From: Periplaneta americana
Lineage: Eukaryota; Arthropoda; Insecta; Blattodea; Blattidae
DNA: 64,000 bases
NCBI RefSeq assembly: GCF_040183065.1
Contig: NC_091128.1
Span: forward strand, 171,898,244 to 171,962,243
Direction of reading: 5' to 3'
The position numbers were made by a program, and so were the translations under genes. The notes below the pieces were generated by a model. It did not search any database. It had not been told where the DNA came from and saw only the letters and a list, made by a program, of their open reading frames with translations. This document shows positions 47,901-61,300 of the stretch, piece by piece (the first letter of the stretch is position 1; each line of letters opens with the position of its first letter).

Positions 47901-50900
47901 CTTACTCACACGAAATTTTTGTGACCAAAATACAAAACAACATTTGAGCTTTAAATCCCATATTGCGGTTCAACTACAAACACACACCTTTTTTCAAAAT
48001 ATATATATATATATATTTTTTATTTTAGGTGACAGCCAGCAGTCCACACCTGTGGAGTAACGGTCAGCGTGTCTGGCTGCGAAACCAGGTGGCCCGGGTT
48101 CGAATCCCGGTCGGGGCAAGTTACCTGGTTGAGGTTTTTTCCGGGGTTTTCCCTCAACCCAATACGAGCAAATGCTGGGTAACTTTCGGTGCTGGACCCC
48201 GGACTCATTTCACCGGCATTATCACCTTCATCTCACTCAGACGCTAAATAACTTAGATGTTGATACAGCGTCGTAAAATAACCGAATAAAATAAAAAATA
48301 AAGACAGCCAGCAAAAGCAGCCTTCAGTGTGGGATTGCCAATTTTTGAAAACAAAATGTTGGGAAAACTTTTATAAACGACATTTTCGACTTGAAAATGA
48401 AAAGATAACCTGAACAGTGTACTGTGTACATTGCGCAATATGAGTATATCCCCCTCTGGCTCATGTTAAGTTAACTTATATTGCAAATACATACTAAAAA
48501 AAGCAAACAAGAGTAGAATCTGAATACCAATCCTTTATTAATCCAACTTACAGTTGTAAAATTATGAATTCAACTTACATTACTATTATTATTAATTATT
48601 TGTAAAATTACTAACATTACACTGTAGTAGTAACATGTCACAAAATATTTAATATTTATCAACAGATGCCTCTTTCAGAAATTTTGTGTTACTTTTATAT
48701 GTTTAAAAAAATCCTTGCAATTCATATTGAAATGAACAGTGACCTGAAGATCTGATTTTATTAATTCTGTTGCACATCTGTTTCTACACTCTACCCATTT
48801 AGCTTTCATTAAAGAAAAAAAACTCTTTGTAAGTGAGTGTTAGGCCCAGGGATACTGAAAACAAAGGATATTAGATATTAGCCACAAGTTGTGATATGAT
48901 TAGGTCTTATTGGATGAGTATCAGGAAAACGATCTTTCTGCTAATGTCTGAGACTGGAAAAGAGAAATATATGTGAAAATCGGGATTTCCTGCTAAAATC
49001 AGTATCGTTGACATCACTGCTTCAGTGACGCTTAAAGAGTTATTTGAAGTAATGCTGGAGAAGAAAAACTCCTCTGAATCATTATATGAATATATTTTGA
49101 ATAGATTATAAATAGGAGTGTGTTTACAGAGCATTTTAAGGCAATTAAGAAATTTATTTGTTATTTTATGAATGATTTTAAGAAACGGTGGAAGTTGTGT
49201 TGGACTTTTGACAACTTTTTGGTGAAATATTCGGAATGGTTGAAGGTTGAAGTAAAGTTTCTTCAATAGACACTCATTGGTATAGCTAAGGAGCCTTAGG
49301 GGAGAGTCGGGTAGTATCGGACATCGGGTAGTATCAGACAGTGCATTTCTTTCATCTACCACCATACGGTAGTACCTGACTGACATGGTTACGTTTCTCT
49401 ATGCGACATCACAGAAACGTAACCGTGTCAATCAGGTACTATCATCGTGTGGTAGATGAAAGAAACTTACTGTTCGATACTACCCGATGTCCAATACTAC
49501 CTGACTCTCCCCTACATCTCACTTACCAGAGGAACAGAGGGACATTTCAGTTGCTAGCATAATTTCTTTTTCAGAAAATTCCTTTGTAATCGAAAGAACA
49601 ATAAATTGTTTCGTTTTTGAGTCCTGCCCCATGAAAGAATTTTTTGGGCCTCCCAACACCCGAAACTGATAGAAATGAATCTCGTAATGTTACATGTAAG
49701 CCATGTGTTATAAATTGCATTATACATGATGGACACTTTCATAGTTGGTCACATCTGTCTAATCACACATACTTACCTTTGCCTGCTCAGTTGTAAACTG
49801 TCTTCTTCATCCTTATCATTATTATTCATATCATTGTTGCCATCACTTTTACCCTTATTCTCAGACGTAATCGACGGAGACTGGAGCAAGGTACTAGAAA
49901 AAAGCAAACAATTGAATGAGTTAAGTGGTATAAGCAATTTCTGTAAGGCCTATATTACACTATCAAATTTATGTGTCACAGGAGTGTGATAAAATATATA
50001 TGATAAAATCTTTTACAGTATAATATAGCATATATGATCACATCTAGCTGTGACATAGTTCTGTAATAAAAGTTATGGTCGTCATCATCATACCTTTGAT
50101 AAAATCTGTGACTGACAAGAAAGAAAATGGCGGACATGAAGTACACATGGTTCGTGAAAACCACAAAACTTTCAATATCACATTATGAATCACATGAAAT
50201 GTTTCATCATCCATTATTAAATACTTAGTATATATAGAATTTCACATCTTTACACTGAGGTTCTCTCAATAGAGTTTGATGGGTTTCTTTTGTATCTTTT
50301 CTCCCTACCCCAATCTCTAACCCAAATCGTCGAATTAGAGCTTAAACCTGCTAACTAACGAAAAGGAATTTTGCAGGGGAAACAAAAAATTGAGTATATA
50401 TTAACTCTGAAACTTCACCACCTGTACTTTGGATTTGACTCTAAAGCTTCAGAGTTAATTTATACTCGGTTTTTTTGTTTCCCCTGTAAAATTGTCATTC
50501 TGTTGGTTAGCAGGTTTACACTCTAAGCGGACGAAATACGTTTGTTTTTTCTTTGACTTCTTCTTTGGTATTAATGCAATAACAATTGGTGCATATTTTA
50601 CAGTTACAACAAGCATAGAACTATTGTGAACCCATTATTAGAACTGTGATGAAAGATATGATAAAAGCTTTGACATAGTGTAATATAGTCAAAATCTTAC
50701 ATTTGATCATAGTGATCAAAAATTTTATCATATTTTGTGACACAGAAATTTGATAGTGTAATATAGGCCTAATTCTGCATGATTAGTAAGAAGATGGCTT
50801 CATTTGTTCACCACAATTCGAGTGGTTGAGGGTTGCGATTGTTAATTCTGGTCAATATTTCTTCTGACTGTGCTGAATTTTAACTTAAGGGTACTTTGTA

Positions 50901-53517
50901 CGTAGATGTGATAGGGGAAGGGAATGTTAAATCATCTTGATTACACCATAACCAAATCACAAAACACATCAACATACGCAAAACACATCACAAACACCAA
51001 CCACACTTACAGCAACATAGACACAGACATGGAAATTCTACATATCCAACCAAAAAACCAGAAACTAAACACATTAGAACAATACGAAATATGTTGTTTT
51101 CTAATGCCAGGTATTTGACAATAAAGTCATTTGACCTCTTGCACTCCAATATTTTTCAAAGATATTATCATGGTCAGCCACTGAAGCACAGATTTTGAGG
51201 TGTTCCGAATCCATTTCTTGGTTTGAGTTGCACAATGGGCAGTTAGGGGACTGATATATTCCAATTCTATGCAGGTGTTTGGCCAAACAATCATGGCCTG
51301 TTGCCAATCTAAATGCAGCTACAGACGATTTTCATGGTAAATCGGGAATTAACTGTGGATTATGATGCAGAGAGTTCCATATTTTCCCTTGAGATTGTGT
51401 TATCAAATTTTGTTTGTTGAAGTCTAAGTATGTAGTTTAATAAATCTTTTCACAGAGTAATACGTAGATTTAGTAACAGGTCTGTAAGTAGCAGTGCTGC
51501 CCTTCTTTGCTAGTGCATCCGCATTCTCGTTTCCCAGGATTCCACAGTGGGATGGTATCCATTGGAATACAATACGAAATATACAAATACACAAAAACAC
51601 ACCCACAACAAATCCTCAACACACAACTGAATTTCAGAATACACACACTGACTCCACACTACACAACACAAACGCACCTCAGGAAAGAGGGAGGAAGAGG
51701 GGGGGAAAGAAGAGGAGAAGGAGGAAGAAGAGATGATAGAAATTTTTTTAGATGTGCGTGAGTGTTGAGAGCAAGAACAGCATAAGTGAACGTCGATCCA
51801 ATCATCCTGCTACATCCTTGCTATTACCTTCTCTGTGCGTTTTCAACTGGAAGTTGAACATTGTTATTTTTAGGAGCTTTAGATTTACATTCTTTGTAAA
51901 ATGCAGACATTTTATCACGTCTGTGGGATGTTCCTTTCGTCTTCGTATGATTGTTATCCAGTGATGAAGTTATCTCCTGTATTCCACCGTTTCTATCCAA
52001 CCTGCGATCAATAAGAACAGAAATTAATAGAAGATCGTTAAATAACCAACTAAAAAAAGTATAAATATTGACTTATTTCACATCTTAAAGCTACAATGCT
52101 GATATAAGATGTATGGAATTATGTCTGGATAGCCAGGTGTAATAGAACATGACTATGCAACCGGTCACACTACTATTACCCTTCACCACAACTTTCATTC
52201 ATTCATTCATTCATTCATTCATTCATTATTAGCACTACAGCCCATGAAGGGCCTGGGCTTCCTTAATCAGTAGAAACCATTCATCTCTATCTTGAGCCCG
52301 TTGTCTCCATCTCTTGCATCCAACTCTCCGCAGATCATCCTCCACATCCTGAAGCCTCCTCAGCCTTGGTCTTCCTCTCTTCCTTAATCCTCCTGGGTGT
52401 CCATATAATGCCCGTTTAGGTAGTTGGCCTTCTGGCATACGTTTAAGATGTCCCAACCATCTAAGTCTGCCTTTCTTAATGAAGGAAACTATACTCGGCT
52501 CTCCATACAGTTCCATTAGTTCTTTATTTGTTCTACTTCTAAACTGACCATTTTCAAAATGGGGACCATATATCTTTCTCAGGACTTTTCTTTCCGAAAC
52601 TGCTAGCATATTTTCATTATTTATTGTTAAAACCCAAGCTTCGCTAGCATATGTAACCACTGGTCTTAGAATAGTTTTATAAATTATTTTCTTTGCAGAT
52701 CTGGATAATGAACTGAGTTTAAATAGTTTTCCAAGCCCAAACAGGCACCTATTACCGGCCATTATTCTTGTCTTTATTTCTGAGGATATATCATTATTGT
52801 TTGTAATCATTGTACCTAAATATTTAAAACTTGTACAATTATCAAAATTATTCACCACAACTTTAGAAGTGAATATCCGAACACAGAATGCGTGTAGGAG
52901 GTCACCTGAATTGTTTCGAGAGTGATATTTTTTAACATGTGCAACCCACTTGCTCACCCTAAATACCACATTTCCCTTTATACCTTTTGTCCCAAAATTA
53001 AGTTTACAATATATATTTCCCAATATTATGAAATAGTTTGTACATAACACATTATTCACTTTATTTTTTCACAGAGTCTCCATGGCGATTGATCCATTTG
53101 TCTAACCATGAGACAAGTTTATGTCACTCTTGTAAAATGTGGTGTCTTGACTGTTGAGCCAGTGTTTCACTGCTGAAATATCGTGTACAGCTGCATTAAT
53201 TGTTGCTCCCTTCTCCAAGAAATCGACCAACAACACACAACACACCTTTCTGGTCCCAGAAGACTGTAGCCATCACTTGGCCACATAAAATATATACATA
53301 CTTCTCGAAAATATGAAATCCTTGCTAAATCTTTGTATTCACATAATAAAATACTGAGTAATTTCATCGGCCTACATACAGGACTAACGTGACCATTTAC
53401 ATACAAAATAAATGCTGGACACTTTTAAATTTATCTCTGTAATGTATTCTCAATTCTTGAAACTTTTAAAAATGGATTAAACCAAAAGTGTCTCAATTAT
53501 TGTAAGTAGTAGTAGTA

Positions 53518-53571
<54 letters not shown>

Positions 53572-56500
53572 TGAGAAAAATTAAAAAAAAAAACATGCTG
53601 AAACTTTCCTTCTGGAGTGTCAAAATGGCTTTAGAAAAGGAAGATCATGTGTAGATCCATTATTTAGTATCAAACTATTGTTAGAAAAAAGAAGAGAATT
53701 TAATTTAGAAACCCATATAGCTTTTATTGATTTTGTGAAAGCTTTTGATAAAGTCCGAAGAGACCTTTTATTCGACATATTACAAGATAAAAATATTCCA
53801 AATTTGCTATTGCAAAATATAATAGAAATCTACACAGACAGCAAAATAAGTGTCAAAATAAATAACTGTATATCCGAAAGAAAATTAGTTAATAATGGAG
53901 TTCGACAAGGTTGTCCACTATCACCAACTTTATTTAATATTTATATAAATGAAATTATTTTAAAATGGAACCAAATCTACACATCAGGAATCAAAATAAC
54001 CAGTACCCTAACATTAAATACCTTACTCTATGCCGATGATCAAGTCATAATTTCCAATTCAGAGGATAATTTACAAAGAGGATTGTATACATTAAATAAA
54101 ATATTAAAAGATTTTGGGATGGAAATTTCAGCACAAAAATCAAAAGTAATGGCATTTTTAGGACAAGACCCAGTCAGAAGTAAGATAATACACAATAACC
54201 AATGCCTCGAACAAGTGCAAAATTTCAATTATCTGGGTTGTGAAATATCTTATCAAAATGAAAAAGATGTGAACAAGAAAATTACCAAATTTACACAAAT
54301 TCTAGGAATAATAAACAATGCATTAAAAGCTAAATTAGTACAAAAATCTACAAGAATAAAAATATATAATACACTAGCATTACCCACCCTTTTATACGGA
54401 AGCGAGATTTGGTCATTAAAGAAAAAAGACATGAACAGAATCAAAGCAACGGAAATGAAATTTTTGAGGAGGACAGCAGGATATACTCTTTTAGACCGAA
54501 AAAGGAATGAAGAAATTTTAGAACAATTAGAAGTAGAGTCAGTAGAAGAAAATTCAATTGGCTAGATCATGTAAGAAGAATGGAAAAATTCAAGAATCCC
54601 AAAAATTATGATGCAATATAAACCTAGAGGACATTGTCGACCAGGAAGACCTTTAAGAAGACTGCTAGATGGGGCCGAAACAGGTCTACAGAGGCCTAAT
54701 TCGTGAAGGATGATGATGATGATGATGAATATGATAAAATAATAAAAATGTCCGAAGTAAACTGCAGCATCTTTGCAATGATGGCTCTAGCATTCTGAAT
54801 TGGTGACAGAACTTAAGATGGTCAACTTTCAGTGATATCACAATAGACACTATAAATCAAGCAGTGGTACAGAGAGCATATTACTACAGAGGATCGGAAA
54901 GTAACGCACAACAATTTCTTTACAGTATACTATTTTGGTTAGGACGTTCAAAGTTGGCAGATAATTAGTTTGAATCCTGCGCTGCAGACAGCAATGGCTC
55001 AATTAGGTGTCACCCTGGCGGAATAGCGGTAAGTACTGAGTAAAGACAGAACGTGTGCTAGCATCGTCTACTTGTGCAGAGCACTGAGGTGTAGTCCGTT
55101 TTTTCTAAGCAAAACAAAAAAGTCCAAGTGAAATCCACCCAATATCAGAGGCATTGAGGTGGCAGTCACCCATCCTACAGCCCAGACCTCGCACTGTCTC
55201 AGTTTCACCTCTTCGGACCAATGAAAATATTCCTAGGAGGCCAACGCTTTGATTCGGATGAAGAAGTGAAATCAGTTGTGCGCAGTGGCTATATGCCCAG
55301 AAAACGGAGTTTTATGAATGAGGTGTACTGAATCTGGTGTCATGATGGGAGAAATATGTTCAGAGACTTGGTTCTTGTGTTGAAAAATAGATCAAACCTA
55401 TAGCTTTTTTCTGCATTATTTTGTTTTGCTTACCTATTAAATACGTTGCCACAAAAAGTTGTTGTGCATTACCTTTCGATCCTCCCTTGTACAATCCGAC
55501 ATCCGATTTTTAAGAACTACTGCTGAAGTTAAACTATGTGTATTTTTGTCTTTGTTGCAGCTGAATCACCTTTAACTGATTTCATTAAATATTTTCAGAA
55601 TCAAACAATGTGAAGTCACTAATTCTTGTTAGAAACAGGTACAATAAATGCAGCCATCCCCGTCACAGTGAGTGTAAATAGAGCTTCTGTGAATGGAAGC
55701 ATATGCTCATTTCTGCCAATCCTAGACAATGATCTATGCTGTTCTTTATGTCAAAAAGCAACAACTTGATGTTCAGCGAAGTGATATGTTTTGTGATATG
55801 AGAAAAGTGACAATGCAAATTTTCAGAACGTTTAGTAGATAATCTATACTAATAATAACTCTGTAGCCGAAATTTTTCTGGTGATTTTCGATTTTCCAAA
55901 AATAATTGCTCCTAACATATATAATTAACCACCCTGAAACCGAAAATCGCTTTTTTGACATTTTTATTTGTATGTCTATCTGTCTGTCTGTCTGGATGTT
56001 TGTTACCTTTTCACGCGATAATGGCTGAACCAATTTATATGAAAATTGGATTATAAATTAAGTTCGTCGTAACTTAGAATTTAGGCTATATGGCATTCAA
56101 AATATTTTATTTAAAAGGGGGGTTATAAGGGGGCTCGAATTAAATAAATCGAAATATCTCCCTTATTATTAATTTCCATGAAAAATGTTACATAACAAAA
56201 GTTTCTTTAAAAATAATTCCCGATAAGTTTTATTCTGTGCAAAATTTTGATAGGACCGATATTTAATGAGATAAATGAGTTTTAAAATTACAATAACAAA
56301 GCCATCAAAGGCGGTGTAATGAAATAAAAAACAAATGACTTCGTCTATAAGGGGCCTTGGCCAACAACAATTGAAAGCTATGAAACATAGTCTACAGAGA
56401 ATGTTTCTGTATATGTATGAAGTAATATCGGAAGCTAAATTAACCAATTTGTATAATTAATTATTGTTTCACCATTGGAAAGTGTAGTTTCTCTAGATGG

Positions 56501-58337
56501 ACATAATGCTATAATGTTATTACAGTAACTTCTGAGTGAATCCAGGACAGGTAAGATTAAAATAGCTTCTTATGCACAAACAACTTGATAGGCTATTCTG
56601 TACATTCGTTACCTGTATTTCCTAAAATAATGTTTATGTCTCTGGATCAAAATGATCACATTTTAATTTTTTTTAAATACAATTTAAATTAAGTAACATA
56701 CTAAACGACTTATTCTTCTATCAAACACGAATGTTCCCTGGATCAAATGTCGTATTTTAATTATGTAATTACTTTAGATTTATTTCTAACGGGTGCAGCG
56801 GAGCGCACGGGTACGGCTAGTTAAATATATATTATATTGTGTAATTTTTGTCTCTTTTGTTGAATTGTTAAGAAATTGGGCTTGTAATGCTGTCCAGTTA
56901 ATACTATAAACAGTAATACATATACTTGCCTTAATAGAGTTCCGCATTCTGATTCTTATATAGACAGACCTAAATAAGTACGAGAATTTTGATAGGTTCG
57001 TTCTTTGGCTATCACAGTCCTGACTAGCTTCCAATAGGTCACCAGCATCAATCAACACCACAATTTTAAAGGTATCACCACAGGAAATCATACAGTTGAA
57101 CTCCTTCCTTTCCTTTCACAACAAACAGTTGCATTTAACCAACATTAAAAATCAGATTAATGGACATGTAACACAATAGCTACAAATACACGTTTCTTTT
57201 TCATATATTTTAAAATGCATGACACCGAACACTGAAACATACCAGTGATTATCATCTTATACAGGAAATATGGTGGCAGGCATACCACCACATCAATATG
57301 TCTGTGACCAATTTAGGTTGGTGGTAATTCATGCAGTTTCCTTCTGGGTTATTCCTATGATACTACACTAGACAAAATGTATAATGTTATCTTCTAGCAA
57401 CCCAATGCTATGTTGTAATTTATGTTCATTGCTGAGGACAGAGATGTGGTCAACTCCTGCATACAGGACACTTGTTGCAAATCAAGCTTTCAGGTATAAC
57501 TCCCTGTAAAGTTGATTTGCATAATTTCGAGGGAAAAATTGTTCCGGGACCAGGCATCGAACCCGGGACCTTTGGTTTAACGTACCAACGCTCTACCAAC
57601 TGAGCTACCTGGGAACTCTACCAGTTGGTAGAGCGTTGGTACGTTAAACCAAAGGTCCCGGATTCGATGCCTGGCCCCGGAACAATTTTTCCCTAGAAAT
57701 TATTCAAATCAACTTTACAGGGAGTTATACCTGAAAGCTTGATTTGCATAATACACGTCACTGTTCGTTAACAGAAAACCACAATTTAAGTCACACGGAG
57801 TTAGTGTGCACTCAACATTGGTTGCTTGACGGTTGTCAACCCACTTTGAGGTCTGTGGATATAGAGGGAAAAATTGGATCGGTGTCTGGTAGAGTTCCCG
57901 GGTAGCTCAGTTGGTAGAGCGTTGGTACGTTAAACCAAAGGTCCCGGGTTCGATGCCTGGCCCCGGAACAATTTTTCCCTCGAAATTAATCAGGACACTT
58001 GTTACTAAAACATGTCCTAAATCTTATAACTTGCCTGTATTTTTCTGCTTGTGACCACGTAAGAAAACCTTCGAGCACGTCCATCGGTTCGAACTTGTTG
58101 CTATATCTTGAAATTTTATTGAGCCTGAAAGATAAAGGGAAATGATTGGTCTGAAAAGTCAGGATTTCAGTCATGAATAGGATTACCATAAATTCGGGAC
58201 AGGACATCAAATGCGATCTAAATTTATATAAAAGACAAAGTACAATATTGAATGGCAGGTGTATAAGCAAGACTGTTGTCTAGTTAGCTGGCAAATTATC
58301 AGCTGCTAAGTGAAAAAAAAAAAACACGCACACTCGT

Positions 58338-58371
<34 letters not shown>

Positions 58372-61300
58372 CCCCCCCCCCCCCCCGCGCGTGCGCTTGG
58401 ATCTGCCCATATTCCTTCCTAAAACTATCCTTATGTTATGGGTATTAAAAACTATACATGAAAGACATTGTGGTGCCTTGTTGCTATCACTTGTGGGGTT
58501 CAGACCTGTCTTCGGACAGTTGACTAAACAACAACAACAACAAACTCAAAACTGTTGTACTTCAGTATTAAAATTATGCTTTATCATAATACAAACCAGG
58601 CCACTGGCATATCTCAGTCAGATGAGGTGCTTGCCTGCTGATCTGAAGTTGCGCTCGGTCATGGGTTCGATTCCCACTAGGGCTGATTACTTGGTTGGGT
58701 TTTTTCCGAGGTTTCCCCCCAACCATAAGGTAAATGTCAGGTAATCTATGACGAATCCTCGACCTCATCTTGCTAAATACTATCCCGCTAACACCAAATC
58801 TATCGACAGTAAATAACATAGTTGATACAGCGTTGTTAAATAATCAAGTAAAAAAATACAAACACCAATGAAATTTTGCATCAGTAATGCGAAATAGTAC
58901 GAAATGGAACTATAAAAATTGGAGATTTATCCTTCGAAGAGGTGGAAAAATTCAAATATCTTGAAGCAACAGTAACAAATATAAATGACACTCGGGAGGA
59001 AATTAAACGCAGAATAAATATGGGAAATGCGTGTTATTATTCGGTTGAGAAGCTTTTGTCATCTAGTCTTCTGTCGAAAAATCTGAAAGTTAGAATTTAT
59101 AAAACAGTTATATTACCGGTTCTTCTGTATGGTTGTGAAACTTGGACTCTCACTTTGAGAGAGGAACAGAGATTAAGGGTTTTTGAGAATAAGGTTCTTA
59201 GGAATATATTTGGGGATAAGAGGGATGAAGTTACAGGAGAATGGAGAAAGTTACACAACACAGAGCTGCACGCATTGTATACTTCACCTGACATAATTAG
59301 GACCATAAAATCCAGATGTTTGAGATGGGCAGGACATGTAGCACGTATGGGCGAATCCAGAAATGCATATAGAGTGTTAGTTGGGAGGCCGGAGGGCAAA
59401 AGACCTTTGGAGAGGCCGAGACATAGATGGGAAGATAATATTAAAATGGATTTGAGGGAGGTGGGATATGATGGTAGAGACTGGATTAATCTTGCTCAGG
59501 ATAGGGACCGATGGCGGGCTTATGTGAGGGCGGCAATGAACCTCTGGGTTCCTTAAAAGTCAGTAAGTAAGTAAGTAATGCGAAGTCCTGCAAGACTAAG
59601 AAAAAGACAGAAAATCAGAAAGATTGGAGAATGCTGGGTTTACAGTGAAACATCTGCCTTTGGCAGAAAACTATGTATGAATGAATGCAAAGTCTAAAGC
59701 AGAGGCATAAAACAAAATTTTCCTCATTAATTGTGGTAACTTTCGAGGAATATCACTTTTGTTGACGTCGTACAAAATTTTGTCCAATATTCTTTTGAGA
59801 AGATTAACTCCGTACGTAGATGAAATTATTGGGGATCATCAGTGCGGCATAATAGATCGACTATTGATCAGATTTTTTGTATTCGACAGATAATGGAGAA
59901 AAAATGGGAGTATAAGGGTACAGTACATCAGTTATTCATAGATTTCAAAAAGGCATATGACTTGGTTAAGAGGGAAGTATTATATGATATTCTTATTGAA
60001 TTTGGTATTCCCAAGAAACTAGTTCGATTAATTAAAATGTGTCTCAGTGAAACATACAGCAGAGTCCATATAGGTCAGTTTCTATCTGATGCTTTTCCAA
60101 TTCACTGCGGGCTAAAGCAGGGAGATGTACTATCACCTTTACTTTTTAACTTCGCTCTAGAATATGCCATAAGGAAAGTTCAGGATAACAGGCAGGGTTT
60201 GGAATTGAACGGGTTACATCAGCTTCTTGTCTATGCAGATGACGTGAATATGTTAGGAGAAAATACACAAACGATTAGGGAAAACACGGAAATTTTACTT
60301 GAAGCAAGTAAAGTGATCGGTTTGGAAGTAAATCCCGAAAAGACAAAGTATATGATTATGTCTCGTGACCAAAATATTGTACGAAATGGAAATATAAAAA
60401 TTGGATATTTATCCTTCGAAGAGGTGGAAAAATTCAAATATCTTGGAGCAACAGTAACAAATATAAATGACACTCGGGAGGAAATTAAACGCAGAATAAA
60501 TATGGGAAATGCATGTTATTATTCGGTTGAGAAGCTTTTATCATCTAGTCTGCTGTCCAAAAATCTGAAAGTTAGAATTTATAAAACAGTTATATTACCA
60601 GTTCTTCTGTATGGTTGTGAAACTTGGACTCTCACTTTGAGAGAGGAACATAGGTTAAGGGTGTTTGAGAATAAGGTTCTTAGGAAAATATTTGGGGCTA
60701 AGCGGGATAAAGTTACAGGAGAATGGAGAAAGTTACACAACACAGAACTGCACACATTGTATTCTTCACCTAACATAATTAGGAACTTAAAATCCAGACG
60801 TTTGAGATGGGCAGGGCATGTAGCACGTATGGGCGAATCCAGAAATGCATATAGAGTGTTAGTTGGGAGACCGGAGGGAAAAATACCTTTAGGGAGGCCG
60901 AGACGTAGATGGGAGGATAATATTAAAACGGATTTGAGGGAGGTGGGGTGTGATGATAGAGACTGGATTAATCTTGCACAGGATAGGGACCAATGGCGGG
61001 CTTATGTGAGGGCGGCAATGAACCTTCAGGTTCCTTAAAAGCCATTTGTAAGTAAGTAAGTATTAATAATTTCTTACAAGATCCGTAATTCATTGTTGTA
61101 GTACATTTAAGCAATTGCACATAAAATTTCTAAGTAATGAAATGTGCAATTTTTTTTATTTTCAAATTTCCCTAGGTAGTTCATTTAAATCCTACCTGAA
61201 ATCCTTGATATCCAATATTTTATATCTGTCCGGCCTCCAGGCAAGAATGTAGTCTATTGAAAATACTTCATCTTCTCCAGCTGCAAATCCTGGTGTGGCA

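Noticed and set aside
56786-57091. 101-codon minus frame with a GCAAGT motif, as an extra exon of the RAP1-like gene
   Set aside because: No convincing acceptor, and the exon 3 to exon 4 phase already matches directly; adding it would not fit the phases.
57540-57980. Functional tRNA genes
   Set aside because: tRNA-like arms and B box are present, but the anticodon loop lacks T33, flanks are shared among the copies, and the units sit in a repeat structure.
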